A DNA stretch of 64,000 nt from Thioalkalivibrio sp. K90mix (GCF_000025545.1 NC_013889.1:2535501-2599500), one strand, 5' to 3'; positions 18,295 to 27,775 are shown, counted from the first letter of the stretch. A program made the numbers and translations. Notes: generated by a model from the letters alone, not told the origin.

Positions 18295-18765
18295 ATGACC
18301 TCGACAGCGCATTCCCACAGTCCGGCAGATATCGACCAGGCACTGGCGGACGCCGAGCGTGTCTGCACCCGACGCGGTGCGCGGCTGACCGAGCAGCGCC
18401 GCCGCATCCTCGAACAGATCCTGCGCACCGACGGCGTGATCAAGGCCTACGACCTGATCCATGCGCTGTCCTCGGATGACCACAGCATCAAGCCACCAAC
18501 GGTCTACCGGACCCTGGCCTTCCTGCTGGAGCAGGGCCTGATCCACCGCATCGAGAGCCTGAACGGCTTCGTCGCCTGTTCCCACCCGGGTGAGCGCCAT
18601 GAATCCGCGCTGATGATCTGTGACGGCTGCGGCCAGATCACCGAGTTCCATACCCCGGAGCCAGCCACCCAGGCACTCGAAGCCCAGGCCACCGCCCAGG
18701 GCTTTGCGATCGACTCGCGCATGGTCGAGCTGCACGGGCACTGCGCGGACTGCCGTAACGCCTGA
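18295..18765 (+). CDS. zur: Zur, zinc-responsive Fur-family repressor
   Basis: This 156-residue product has an N-terminal winged helix (RGARLTEQRRRILEQIL ... KPPTVYRTLAFLLEQGL), then a dimerisation domain with the structural zinc site Cys pairs MICDGCGQ and HCADCRNA. A His-rich sensory stretch is FVACSHPGERHES. The short N-terminal tail and the lack of Fur's HHDH motif point to Zur. Context supports it: the following genes are a zinc-binding outer-membrane protein, znuABC, folE2 and dksA2, with Zur-type operators. Confidence 0.9.
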   Translation: MTSTAHSHSPADIDQALADAERVCTRRGARLTEQRRRILEQILRTDGVIKAYDLIHALSSDDHSIKPPTVYRTLAFLLEQGLIHRIESLNGFVACSHPGERHESALMICDGCGQITEFHTPEPATQALEAQATAQGFAIDSRMVELHGHCADCRNA

Positions 18766-18770
18766 CTGCC

Positions 18771-19277
18771 GTGCCCGCCACCCTCCAGGCATTTCCCCCG
18801 GTCCTGGACACCCGCACCCGCGCCGTCGTGCTGGGCAGCTTCCCCGGCGTAGCTTCCCTCCAGGCACAGGCGTACTACGCGAATCCGCGCAACCAGTTCT
18901 GGCCGATCATGGCCGCCATCCTCGGCGAGCCCTTCCCCGATCTTGAATACCCCGAACGCATCCAGCGCCTGCTCACGCACCGCATCGGCCTCTGGGATGT
19001 CTACGGCACCTGTCGGCGCGAGGGCAGCCTGGACAGCGCCATCCGTGCCGCCGTACCCAACGACCTCACGCGGCTGACACGGGAAGCGCCGGAACTGCGC
19101 CTCGCCCTGCACAACGGCGCGGAAAGCGCACGCCGTCTGCACGAAACCCGGGCACTCGGCGTCGAGGCCCTGCGCCTGCCATCGACCAGTCCGGCCAACG
19201 CCCGCTGGAGCTTCGAGGCCAAGCTCGAGGTCTGGGCCAAAGCCCTGACAAGCGTCGGGATTCCCAGGCACCTGTAG
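18771..19277 (+). CDS. Hypoxanthine-DNA glycosylase family (uracil-DNA-glycosylase superfamily)
   Basis: This 168-residue product has a superfamily motif near the N-terminus, VVLGSFPGVASLQAQAYYANPRNQFWPIM, which is typical of the family 6 DNA-deoxyinosine glycosylase. LWDVYGTCRREGSLDSAIR and the C-terminal LPSTSPANARWSF complete the pattern. It would remove deaminated bases, mainly hypoxanthine, in base excision repair. GTG start, 5 bp after zur, so probably co-transcribed with it. Confidence 0.85.
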   Translation: MPATLQAFPPVLDTRTRAVVLGSFPGVASLQAQAYYANPRNQFWPIMAAILGEPFPDLEYPERIQRLLTHRIGLWDVYGTCRREGSLDSAIRAAVPNDLTRLTREAPELRLALHNGAESARRLHETRALGVEALRLPSTSPANARWSFEAKLEVWAKALTSVGIPRHL

Positions 19278-19312
19278 TCCCTCCGGCCGCCGTCGGGGTT
19301 GCGCCCCAGAAC

Positions 19313-19325
19313 GTTATCTTATAAC
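19313..19325. promoter_or_regulatory. Putative Zur operator 1
   Basis: GTTATCTTATAAC matches 11 of 13 positions of the gammaproteobacterial Zur core GTTATAATATAAC. It sits in the wider inverted repeat ACGTTAT-CTT-ATAACGT (19311-19327). It lies about 80 bp upstream of the zinc outer-membrane gene, in the only sizeable gap of the zur-znu segment. Confidence 0.75.
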
Positions 19326-19338
19326 GTGACATCGTCGT

Positions 19339-19351
19339 GTAACGATATAAC
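19339..19351. promoter_or_regulatory. Putative Zur operator 2
   Basis: GTAACGATATAAC matches 10 of 13 positions of the Zur core and lies 26 bp (about 2.5 helical turns) after the first site. Tandem sites would allow cooperative binding; the match is weaker than site 1. Confidence 0.5.
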
Positions 19352-19404
19352 AATTTATTCACGCCGAGGCCTTCGGCGTGTCTATACATGTTTGGGAGTC
19401 CGTC

Positions 19405-20733
19405 ATGCCGCACAACACACACCTGCTCCGTCCCGCCCTGGGCGGACTGACCGCCCTGGCACTCGCCGTGCCGACCGCCGCCACCGCCCAGCAGTGGGAG
19501 ACGCGCGCGGGAGACCGCAACTGGGGGCTGGATATCTCATTGATCCTGGAAGGGGTCTACTACAACGAGATGTCCCGCGGGATCAGCGACCCAGCCGGCT
19601 TCGATGACGGCCATGACCATGGGCACGACCACGGAAACGGGCATGACCACGGGTTCGACGACGGCTTCAACCTCGGGCACAGCGAGCTGGTGTTCGAGGC
19701 CAACCTCGGCGATCTGTTCGATGGCGTGCTGATGATCGGTTTCGACGAGGACCATGTTGAAGTCGAAGAGGCCTACCTGACCACCCGAGCCCTGCCCGGC
19801 GGCTTCCAGGTCAAGGCAGGTAAATTCCTGTCGGACATCGGCTACATCAACAGCCGCCACGTCCATGACTGGGACTTCGTCGACCGCCCGCTGGTCAACG
19901 AATATCTGTTCGGCGACCACGGACTGCAGGAAACTGGCGTTCAGGCCACCTGGCTCGCTCCGACCGAGACCTACATCCAGCTCGGGGTGGAACTGCTTCA
20001 GGGCGACAACAGCTTTATCCCCTATCAGGGCGGCGGCGGCACGCATACCACCAACGCCGGGGACGACATTCGATCCTCGTTCTCGGATGTCTCGGGACCC
20101 CGGCTCGTTACCGCATTCGCCAAGTTCGGCCCGGATCTGGGACCGGATCACGCCATGCAGTTTGGCGTCTCCGGCGGCTACGCAAACACCTGGCAGGAAG
20201 AGACCGAGCATGGCTCCGGCCTGGAGGAATGGGATGGCGATGCCTGGTTCGCCGGGCTGGACGCCGTCTACAAGTACAGCTCGGGCCGCGCCTACGGGCA
20301 CGGCGACTGGCGGCTGCAGGGCGAGTACTTCTATCGCGAGATCGACGTCGACTACCAGCGTCGCGAAGACCAGACCACCATCGCCGGCAACGCCCAGGGT
20401 AGCGGCAAGGCGCGCCAGGATGGTCTCTATATCCAGGGGGTGTACGGCTTCGCCCCACGCTGGGAGGCCGGCCTGCGTTCCGAGGCCCTGGGCCTGACCA
20501 ATCGCGGGCTGCCCACCAACGAAGGCAGCGAGCGCAACTTTGCGGAGCCCTCTTTTGGCACGAGCTACCGCCACTCCGCCCAGGTCACCTTCCGCCCCGT
20601 GGAGCCGGTATTCCTGCGCGCGCAGCTGTCGCAGAACGACTTCGTCGACGAGGACGGTGATCGCGACCGCGGGCTGGAATTCATGCTGCAGCTGAACGTG
20701 GCCCTCGGCGCGCACGGCGCCCACCGCTTCTGA
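19405..20733 (+). CDS. Zinc-regulated outer-membrane porin-like protein with His-rich loop
   Basis: The 442-residue product has a signal peptide ending AQA-like at about residue 28 (TAATAQQ). It continues as a predicted beta-barrel: alternating aromatic/hydrophobic strands ending with the aromatic terminal residue F (GAHGAHRF). Residues about 70-82 are a His/Asp/Gly run (HDHGHDHGNGHDHG), a likely zinc-capture loop. No TonB box or plug is evident, so it is probably a zinc-selective porin rather than a TonB receptor. ATG 19405 has GGGAG upstream. It is the first gene of a presumed Zur-repressed operon with znuA, znuC and znuB. Confidence 0.85.
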   Translation: MPHNTHLLRPALGGLTALALAVPTAATAQQWETRAGDRNWGLDISLILEGVYYNEMSRGISDPAGFDDGHDHGHDHGNGHDHGFDDGFNLGHSELVFEANLGDLFDGVLMIGFDEDHVEVEEAYLTTRALPGGFQVKAGKFLSDIGYINSRHVHDWDFVDRPLVNEYLFGDHGLQETGVQATWLAPTETYIQLGVELLQGDNSFIPYQGGGGTHTTNAGDDIRSSFSDVSGPRLVTAFAKFGPDLGPDHAMQFGVSGGYANTWQEETEHGSGLEEWDGDAWFAGLDAVYKYSSGRAYGHGDWRLQGEYFYREIDVDYQRREDQTTIAGNAQGSGKARQDGLYIQGVYGFAPRWEAGLRSEALGLTNRGLPTNEGSERNFAEPSFGTSYRHSAQVTFRPVEPVFLRAQLSQNDFVDEDGDRDRGLEFMLQLNVALGAHGAHRF

Positions 20734-20816
20734 TCAGTATCGCGTCGTTCAGGGTCGGCAGGACCGTTGATGCCCTGTCGGCCCCATCCGTATCCCGAAA
20801 TGACCAGGAGTCCCGC

Positions 20817-21743
20817 ATGTCCTTTAGCAAGACTCGCACCCGTATCACCCGGACCCTCGCCGCCGTGGCCTCGGTGGCGGCACTCACCTTCATCCTGCTA
20901 CCCGCGCAGGCAGCCGCCGGACTGAACATCGTGGCCACTACATCCAGCCTCGGTGCCCTGGCCCGCGAGATCGGAGGCGACGAGGCCGAGGTCCGCGTGC
21001 TCGCGCCGCCGGACCGCGACGCACATTACCTGGATGCCCGCCCCAGCTTCATGGCCGCCCTGCGCCGGGCCGACATGCTGCTGGAATTGGGCGCCGGTCT
21101 GGAAGAAGGCTGGCTGCCCGCCGCCCAGCGCGGCGCCAATAACCGTGCAATCAACTCGGGGCAGCCGGGCCACTTCCGCGCGGCCGACAAGGTCGAACTG
21201 CGCCGTTCCATCACCATGGACGGGCCGAACATGGGCCACGTGCACGAGGAGGGCAATCCGCATTTCAATGCCGACCCGTTGCGTATGGCCGAACTCGCCC
21301 TGGCACTGGGACAGCGCATGGGAGAACTGCGGCCGGATCACGCCGAGGCCTTCGTGCAGCGTGCAGAGGCAGCCGCCGAAAGCCTGCGCGAACACGCCGA
21401 GAAGCTGGCCGAGCGCGTGGAGCCTGACCAGCGCATCGTGGTCTACCACGAGGACCTCGACTATCTGGAAGAGTGGCTGCCAGTCGAGATCGTCGGCTAT
21501 CTGGAAGCGGCGCCGGGGATCCCGCCCACCGCGCGCCATCTGCGCAGCCTCGTGGACGATCTCGAAGGCACCGAGGGCACTGTCCTGTACGCCGAGTTCC
21601 AGCCGCCTCGCGGCGCGGAATTCCTGGAACGGAACCTGGGCTGGCCGACGCACGCCGTACCGCTGGATCCGCCGGCGGACTCCGGCCTCGATGGCTACCT
21701 CGAACTGATGAGCACCTGGGCGCAGGCCCTGCCCCAGCGCTGA
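20817..21743 (+). CDS. znuA: Zinc ABC transporter substrate-binding protein ZnuA
   Basis: This 308-residue periplasmic protein has a signal peptide ending PAQAAAG, then the cluster A-I fold: LNIVATTSSLGALAREIGGD, metal-site His in RDAHYLDARPSF, His in EEGNPHFNADPLRM, VVYHEDLDYLEEWL and the C-terminal acidic ligand region (LYAEFQPPRG). A short His pair (GHVHEEGNPH) replaces the longer His loop of E. coli ZnuA. It delivers Zn2+ to ZnuBC. It lies 83 bp after the porin gene in the same orientation. Confidence 0.9.
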   Translation: MSFSKTRTRITRTLAAVASVAALTFILLPAQAAAGLNIVATTSSLGALAREIGGDEAEVRVLAPPDRDAHYLDARPSFMAALRRADMLLELGAGLEEGWLPAAQRGANNRAINSGQPGHFRAADKVELRRSITMDGPNMGHVHEEGNPHFNADPLRMAELALALGQRMGELRPDHAEAFVQRAEAAAESLREHAEKLAERVEPDQRIVVYHEDLDYLEEWLPVEIVGYLEAAPGIPPTARHLRSLVDDLEGTEGTVLYAEFQPPRGAEFLERNLGWPTHAVPLDPPADSGLDGYLELMSTWAQALPQR

Positions 21744-21766
21744 AGAAAGCAGAAGCCGCTGTCACG

Positions 21767-21797
21767 ACGGACCCGGAAAGCCACTTTCCGGGTCCGT
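21767..21797 (+). terminator. Perfect 14-bp hairpin between znuA and znuC
   Basis: ACGGACCCGGAAAG and its reverse complement flank a CCA loop. It is followed by TATCATT, not a clean U-tract. It may act as a partial terminator or an mRNA stabiliser that lets znuA be expressed above znuCB, as binding proteins usually are; this function is inferred. Confidence 0.6.
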
Positions 21798-21832
21798 TAT
21801 CATTGGCCACCGCCCCATTCTTTCGAACCTGC

Positions 21833-22441
21833 ATGCCACCCGAGCCTGTCCCGCCCATCCTGCACTCCCAGTCGGCCCTCCTCGGGTTCGACCGTCCGGT
21901 GATCGGGCCTTTGTCCCTGGAGATCCCGGCAGGTGCCCGCTGGGCCCTGACCGGACCCAATGGGGTGGGCAAATCGCTACTGCTGAAAGCCATCACCGGA
22001 CAGGCCCGCGTTCACGGCGGGCGTTTTGAACTCGCCCCCCGTACGCGACCCAGCCTGCTGGCTCAGGACCACGCCCGCCCGCAGCCCTGGCCCCTGTCTG
22101 GAGACGACTGGCTGCGCGCGATGGGGGCCAGCGTGCCCGAACATGAAGGAGTTCGGGCCCTGCTGAATCGGCGGCTGGACTGCTTGAGCGGCGGTCAGTG
22201 GCAACTTCTGCGTCTGGCCGCCGTGCTGACCAGCCGAGGTGAAGACTCGTCGGCGCAGCGGTTGATCCTGCTGGATGAACCCGCCAACCATCTGGATGCC
22301 GAGGTCCGTGCCGACGCGGTGGAACTGATCAGGGCGGTCCCGGCCGAGACGAGCATGCTGATCACCAGCCACGACGATGAATTCCTGCAGGCGCTCGGCC
22401 TGGAGAACCATCCACTTGCGGAGTACCTGGATGCCGGGTGA
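21833..22441 (+). CDS. znuC: Zinc ABC transporter ATPase ZnuC
   Basis: This 202-residue ABC ATPase has Walker A GPNGVGKSLLLKA, ABC signature LSGGQWQLLRLAAVL, Walker B RLILLDEPANHLDA and the switch His in LITSHDDEFL. It is short compared with E. coli ZnuC (about 250), missing a C-terminal extension. ATG 21833 is in frame and gives a normal N-terminus; the long upstream open frame overlaps znuA and is not used. Its last 11 bp overlap znuB. Confidence 0.9.
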   Translation: MPPEPVPPILHSQSALLGFDRPVIGPLSLEIPAGARWALTGPNGVGKSLLLKAITGQARVHGGRFELAPRTRPSLLAQDHARPQPWPLSGDDWLRAMGASVPEHEGVRALLNRRLDCLSGGQWQLLRLAAVLTSRGEDSSAQRLILLDEPANHLDAEVRADAVELIRAVPAETSMLITSHDDEFLQALGLENHPLAEYLDAG

Positions 22442-23201
22442 CCTGCTGCTGACACCCTTCATTGCCGGCGTGCTCGTCACCATGGTGCTGGCGCTCGCCG
22501 GGGCCGGTCTGTTCCTGCGCGGATCGGTCTGGCAGGCGCTGGCCCTGGGGCAATGGGCAGCCGTGGGCGGGGTTCTCGCCTCGGTCCTGCACTGGCCGGT
22601 GCTGCCCGTGGCGCTGCTGCTGGGTGGCGGGATCATGGTGCTGCTGCAGCGCAGCCGGGATCGGGAACGCCTGCCCCTGGCCGTTTTCCTCGCCGGCCTG
22701 GCGGCGGTCACGCTACTGGCCGCCAACTTTGCTCAGGCCAGCCTGGCGGCCGCTGCCTGGGCCGAAGGCCAGCTCTACTTTGCCGGCCCCAATGAGCTCT
22801 GGGCGGCGACCGGTCTGAGCCTGCTGACCCTCCTGATGGTCCCGGTGCTCCTCCGCGTATGGCTGCATGCGCAGATCGCACCGGATGTGTCGGCGGCAAG
22901 CAGGCCGGCTGTCTGGCAGCATCTCGGCGAAATCGTCTGGCTGGTCGCCGCTATCGTTCTGGGGAGCATGGTCCTGGGACTTCCGGCTGCACTGGCCACC
23001 CTGCTACTGCCGGCCTGGGGTGCAGCCTGGCTCGCACGCAACCTCACCGGGCTGGTGCTCTGGACGCAGGGCATCGCCCTGTTCGGGTTCCTTGTCGCCT
23101 GGACCATCAGCCTGCCGCTGGATCAGCCCTTCGCACCGGTGCTGGTCCTGGTCAACGTCATGCTCGCGCTCGGCGCCCGCCTCGCCGCCATGCTGCGCTG
23201 A
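22431..23201 (+). CDS. znuB: Zinc ABC transporter permease ZnuB
   Basis: This 256-residue integral membrane protein of the ABC-3 permease family has eight to nine hydrophobic segments beginning LLLTPFIAGVLVTMVLALAG. The coupling-region pattern GLFLRGSVWQALALGQWAAVGG is typical. ATG 22431 overlaps the znuC stop by 11 bp, indicating translational coupling. It forms the inner-membrane zinc channel with ZnuC and ZnuA. Confidence 0.88.
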   Translation: MPGDLLLTPFIAGVLVTMVLALAGAGLFLRGSVWQALALGQWAAVGGVLASVLHWPVLPVALLLGGGIMVLLQRSRDRERLPLAVFLAGLAAVTLLAANFAQASLAAAAWAEGQLYFAGPNELWAATGLSLLTLLMVPVLLRVWLHAQIAPDVSAASRPAVWQHLGEIVWLVAAIVLGSMVLGLPAALATLLLPAWGAAWLARNLTGLVLWTQGIALFGFLVAWTISLPLDQPFAPVLVLVNVMLALGARLAAMLR

Positions 23202-23241
23202 CCCGACGCGTTCCACCCCACCGCAAGCAACGACTGACGCC

Positions 23242-24102
23242 ATGACATCCAACACCGCCCACTCGTCATCCACCAGTGCGAATGGCACTTCGCCGATTTT
23301 CCAGGCCATCGAGAAGGCGCAGGGCGACCAGCCCTGGGGCAGCTTTCTTGATGCCGGGACGGGTCGCAAGTCCATCGAGTGGATTAGCCGCCTGGATACC
23401 GAGCGCTGGACGGCGGTGACGGCCTCCCAGGAGATGGCGCGCACGACCCGCAAGGCGGCGGGCACGGCGCGGCGCCGGCAAGACCGCATCCTGGTCGGCA
23501 ACTGGATGTCGGATCAGCTTCTGTTCGGTGAACGCTTTGACACGGTGCTGCTGGACTACTTTATCGGGGCCATCGAAGGTTTCGCGCCCTACTGGCAGGA
23601 CCGCGCCCTGCACCGATTGCGGCCGCACGTGGGCGACCGGCTGTATCTGGTGGGCGTCGAACCCTACGTGCTGGTGGAACCGAAAGATGAAGCCGGCGCG
23701 CTCGTGAGGGAGATCGGACGCCTGCGTGACGCCTGCCTGCTGATTGCCGGCAATCGGCCCTATCGCGAATATCCATCATCCTGGGTCATGCGCCAGCTTG
23801 GAATCGCGGGATTCCGGGTTCTGGATGTCCGCTATTTTCCCATCCACTATCGCGAACGGTTCGTCAACGGCCAGCTCGACCTGTGCCTGCGGCAGCTGCC
23901 GCATTTCAGCGACGAGGGTCTGGCCAAGGCCATGCACCACCAGATCGAGGTCCTGCGTGAACGCGCCCTGCCTTTGGCCCGCAGCCAGGAGGGGCTGAAA
24001 CACGGCGCAGACTACCTGATCGTGGCCGAACCGATGGCCGACCGGCATCGCGGCCTGCACGACCCGCTGCAGCCTCATCAGACCCTCCCGAACCCGGAGT
24101 AG
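23242..24102 (+). CDS. Class I SAM-dependent methyltransferase-like protein
   Basis: The 286-residue product has a glycine-rich motif I-like GSFLDAGTGRKSIEWI, followed by TASQEMARTTR, an acidic motif DRILVGNWMSDQLLFG and FDTVLLDYFIGAIEGFAPYW. This order fits a Rossmann methyltransferase, though the substrate is unknown. It follows znuB by 40 bp in the same direction and may be the last gene of the Zur operon, which would tie it to zinc limitation (inference only). Confidence 0.75.
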   Translation: MTSNTAHSSSTSANGTSPIFQAIEKAQGDQPWGSFLDAGTGRKSIEWISRLDTERWTAVTASQEMARTTRKAAGTARRRQDRILVGNWMSDQLLFGERFDTVLLDYFIGAIEGFAPYWQDRALHRLRPHVGDRLYLVGVEPYVLVEPKDEAGALVREIGRLRDACLLIAGNRPYREYPSSWVMRQLGIAGFRVLDVRYFPIHYRERFVNGQLDLCLRQLPHFSDEGLAKAMHHQIEVLRERALPLARSQEGLKHGADYLIVAEPMADRHRGLHDPLQPHQTLPNPE

Positions 24103-24156
24103 CCTCAAGCCGATACCGGCTCACCAAACGGCACACAGCATTACTGACCGAGCATG

Positions 24157-24184
24157 TTGACACCAATACACAGTTGCGTATGAT
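24157..24184 (+). promoter_or_regulatory. Sigma-70 promoter with overlapping Fur-box-like site
   Basis: A perfect -35 TTGACA (24157-24162), a 16-bp spacer and -10 TATGAT (24179-24184). Overlapping the -10 and start is ATGATTCTCATTT (24180-24192), whose reverse complement AAATGAGAATCAT matches the core of the Fur box (AATGAGAATCAT). Iron-bound Fur would occlude RNA polymerase. No protein gene starts downstream on this strand. Confidence 0.65.
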
Positions 24185-24190
24185 TCTCAT

Positions 24191-24306
24191 TTAGATGCGC
24201 AGCCCGGACAGCTGTGTGTCGCCAGGACGAAAGGCGGCTTTCTGCCTTTGGTCTCTCCAACCTCCGTAAGCGTTGCCGCCGGATATGCAATCCGGCGGCT
24301 TTTTTA
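24191..24306 (+). ncRNA. Candidate Fur-regulated small RNA (about 115 nt)
   Basis: The segment runs from the predicted start (7-9 nt after TATGAT) to an intrinsic terminator and contains no convincing ORF with a ribosome site. Length, a strong promoter, an overlapping Fur box and a U-rich terminator are the features of RyhB/PrrF-type iron-sparing RNAs. The internal hairpin AAAGGCGGCTTTCTGCCTTT (24230-24249) offers an unpaired region for pairing. It is antisense to nothing annotated and ends 50 bp before the convergent folE2. It is a prediction from sequence only. Confidence 0.55.
24275..24306 (+). terminator. Strong Rho-independent terminator
   Basis: A 10-bp perfect stem GCCGCCGGAT / ATCCGGCGGC with loop ATGCA is followed by six T residues (24300-24305). 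The U-tract polarity is for the plus strand, so it ends transcription from the 24157 promoter (and any read-through from the methyltransferase gene), not folE2. Confidence 0.88.
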
Positions 24307-24355
24307 TGCATCGTCGTCACCGCCAGGCATGCCGGTCCGCAACGGGCCGACGGCT

Positions 24356-25300
24356 TCAGCGACGGTCGGTCACCCTTCGTTCAACACGGGCGACCGCGTC
24401 ATGCGCATGCAGACTCTCGCGATGGCGAACGTGGATGCGATAGCCGCGGGCGGAGTACTCCGGGCGCAGGGTGCTGTCCAGGCGCCGTACGGCGTCTTCG
24501 CAGAACATCAGGTTACGGCCGTTGGCGAGCGCGAAGGCCTTCTCGTCGACACGCTTCACCGCCGTTTGCAGGGCTGTGCCCAGCGTCTGTTCCACACCAT
24601 CGATCAGATCGGGCAGGGGCAGCGTCGATATCAGCGGATCCAGACCGACCGTAACGGTTGCCTCGCTGCGCTGGCTATGGGGCGTCGCGACAATCCCCTC
24701 GGCCCGGCCCAGCCATTCGCGCACGGTTGCCGCATCCACGGCCGAGCGTGTGAAGTCGCGGTCGAACTGCTCCTGGATCGCCTGCCGCGCCAGGGCGGCG
24801 GAGCAGGGACAGGTGGAGGAATAGCCCACCTGAACCTCCAGTTCCAGGGACACAGCCCCGGACTCGCTGCGTGCAGCGATCCGGAACGGGTAGCGCTTCC
24901 AGCCCGCGGCCGCACTGACCAGGGCCGGCCGTTCCAGCGGCAGCTCCCCGGCAAGACGGACCTCCGCCACGCTGGACAGGCCACCGTGCGAAGCCAGAAA
25001 CGCCTCGAGCACGTTACACAGCCGCGCAACGTCCAGCTCGCGGGACTCCAGCTGCCGCAGGGCCCTGTAGAGCCGTGACATATGGATACCGCGCGCGCCC
25101 GCGTCATCGAGGCTCACCCCCGCGCTGGCCCGGGCGACCACTGGCTGGCCGGTCAGATACAGCGGAAGGGTGATGTCTTCCATACCCACCCAGTCGAGTG
25201 CGGAGGCGTGCGTAGCAGCCGACGCGGCAATATCCGGTAGCGGATCGGTCGCGGAGGTTTCCGTATCCGGTGAGACCGGAGACACACAGGTAGAGGACAT
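24356..25300 (-). CDS. folE2: GTP cyclohydrolase FolE2 (type IB)
   Basis: This 314-residue enzyme makes 7,8-dihydroneopterin triphosphate for folate, replacing zinc-dependent FolE when zinc is scarce; FolE2 can use Mn2+ or Fe2+. Visible: the catalytic Cys region VQVGYSSTCPCSAALARQ, the metal/Glu region, and the C-terminal NLMFCEDAVRRLDSTLR and IHVRHRESLHAHDAVA. ATG 25300 lies about 75 bp from a putative Zur operator shared divergently with dksA2. The location within the zinc island agrees with zinc-sparing use. Confidence 0.94.
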   Translation of the reverse strand: MSSTCVSPVSPDTETSATDPLPDIAASAATHASALDWVGMEDITLPLYLTGQPVVARASAGVSLDDAGARGIHMSRLYRALRQLESRELDVARLCNVLEAFLASHGGLSSVAEVRLAGELPLERPALVSAAAGWKRYPFRIAARSESGAVSLELEVQVGYSSTCPCSAALARQAIQEQFDRDFTRSAVDAATVREWLGRAEGIVATPHSQRSEATVTVGLDPLISTLPLPDLIDGVEQTLGTALQTAVKRVDEKAFALANGRNLMFCEDAVRRLDSTLRPEYSARGYRIHVRHRESLHAHDAVARVERRVTDRR

Positions 25301-25376
25301 AAGACACCTTGTTGCAGGCGGGTCGACCCCATCACAGGACGGTGGCCGATCCGTGTTGTCGGGGCTCAATCGAAAC

Positions 25377-25389
25377 GTTATGGTATAAC
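25377..25389. promoter_or_regulatory. Putative Zur operator 3 (divergent folE2 / dksA2)
   Basis: GTTATGGTATAAC matches 11 of 13 positions of the Zur core GTTATAATATAAC and sits in the wider repeat ACGTTAT-GGT-ATAACAT. It lies 27 bp upstream of the dksA2 ATG and 77 bp upstream of folE2, so one site could repress both. Confidence 0.75.
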
Positions 25390-25415
25390 ATCCTTAGCGC
25401 AACCGACGGAACCCC

Positions 25416-25817
25416 ATGACCCGCGACGAACTGCTGGCCATGCCTGCCGAGGCCTACATGAGCGAGGCCCAACTCGCGTACTTCCGCGAGCGCCTGCTCG
25501 AAATGCGCGACGAGATCCTGGCCGACATCGAGGGTGCCCGAGATGGGCTGCTCGACAACGAGCGCACCCCGGACGAACTGGACCGCGCGGCAATGGAGGA
25601 GCCCCGGCTCCTCTCCATGCGTGTACAGGAACGCGAGGGACGCCTGCTGCGAAAGATCGACCAGGCCCTGGATCGTATTCAGACCGGCGAATACGGCTAC
25701 TGCGAAGTGAGCGGTGAACCCATCGGCCTGCCACGCCTGCTGGCGCGTCCCACGGCGACCCTCTGCATCGAAGTCAAGGAACGCCAGGAAAAGACCGAGC
25801 ACGTAATCGTTCGCTGA
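25416..25817 (+). CDS. dksA2: DksA2-type, zinc-independent DksA paralogue
   Basis: This 133-residue product is a DksA/TraR protein: coiled-coil domain (AYFRERLLEMRDEILADIEG with an acidic tip DELDRAAMEE) and the C-terminal globular domain. In canonical DksA the globular domain has four zinc Cys (CxxC ... CxxC). Here only the first of each pair remains: GYCEVSGEP and LCIEVKER. This two-Cys form matches zinc-independent DksA2, used under zinc starvation to keep ppGpp control of RNA polymerase. It lies downstream of a Zur operator and divergent from folE2. Confidence 0.93.
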   Translation: MTRDELLAMPAEAYMSEAQLAYFRERLLEMRDEILADIEGARDGLLDNERTPDELDRAAMEEPRLLSMRVQEREGRLLRKIDQALDRIQTGEYGYCEVSGEPIGLPRLLARPTATLCIEVKERQEKTEHVIVR

Positions 25818-25880
25818 GGCCGCATCCCCATTCGACTCGGGCGCGCTCCAGCGGCCCGAGCATTTCCCCTGGAGGTAGCA

Positions 25881-27127
<1,247 letters not shown>

Positions 27128-27131
<4 letters not shown>

Positions 27132-27775
27132 GTCCGAAAAACCAATCCGCACATCGCCCCGGGCCCTCCAGTCGTCATCGCTTCGTCGACCAGTCCAGGG
27201 AGCTCCTGGGCATCCACCGTGAAGAGGTCAATGCACTGATCTGGAGACGACCACTGGACCTGGCCCTGTCGACTCAGTCGGAAGCCCTGGCCAGTACCGA
27301 GCCGGGTATGCTGCTGGATATCCGCTGCCGTCCCGACCAGGTACGGCTCCGGCTCCTGGAAGCCACCGGACAGCCCCCGTTCCAGGTCCATCTGCTGGGC
27401 CGGGACATTGAGCATCTCGCCCGCGCATTCGCCATCGTTGCGAGCGCGGTCAGCATCAGCATTCAGCTTGAAGTCCTCGATCATCAGCCCTGCCGCCTGT
27501 TCCATGTGGACAACAATGTCCTTCGCATGTTATGCACCTATTTCGGGCCCGGGACCGAGTACGCGGACGAGCGACATCTGAACCGCGAACGACTGCAACA
27601 GAACGACAACGAGGGCGTGCTAGGCGGGCGCCCCCCGTTAATCACCGAAGCCGGACAGGCCATCCTGATGAAGGGCAAACGCTACGCGTCGGAAAATGGG
27701 CGCGGCGCGGTGCATCGATCGCCACCCGTTCCCGCGGGCCAGCGCCGCCTCGCGCTCCGTCTGGACTATCCATAG
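27128..27775 (+). CDS. DUF1826 family protein
   Basis: This 215-residue product resembles DUF1826 proteins that follow Zur-regulated CobW genes: RFVDQSRELLGIHREEVNALIWRR, then CRLFHVDNNVLRMLCTYFGPGTEY, which is the most conserved block, and AILMKGKRYASENGRGAVHRSPP at the C-terminus. Conserved His and Cys in the middle could bind metal. Function is unknown. ATG overlaps the cobW stop (ATGA), showing translational coupling within the dksA2-cobW operon. Confidence 0.82.

Noticed and set aside
24214-25078. Plus-strand ORFs over the folE2 region
   Set aside because: They are shadows of folE2 on the opposite strand; composition and motifs support folE2 only.
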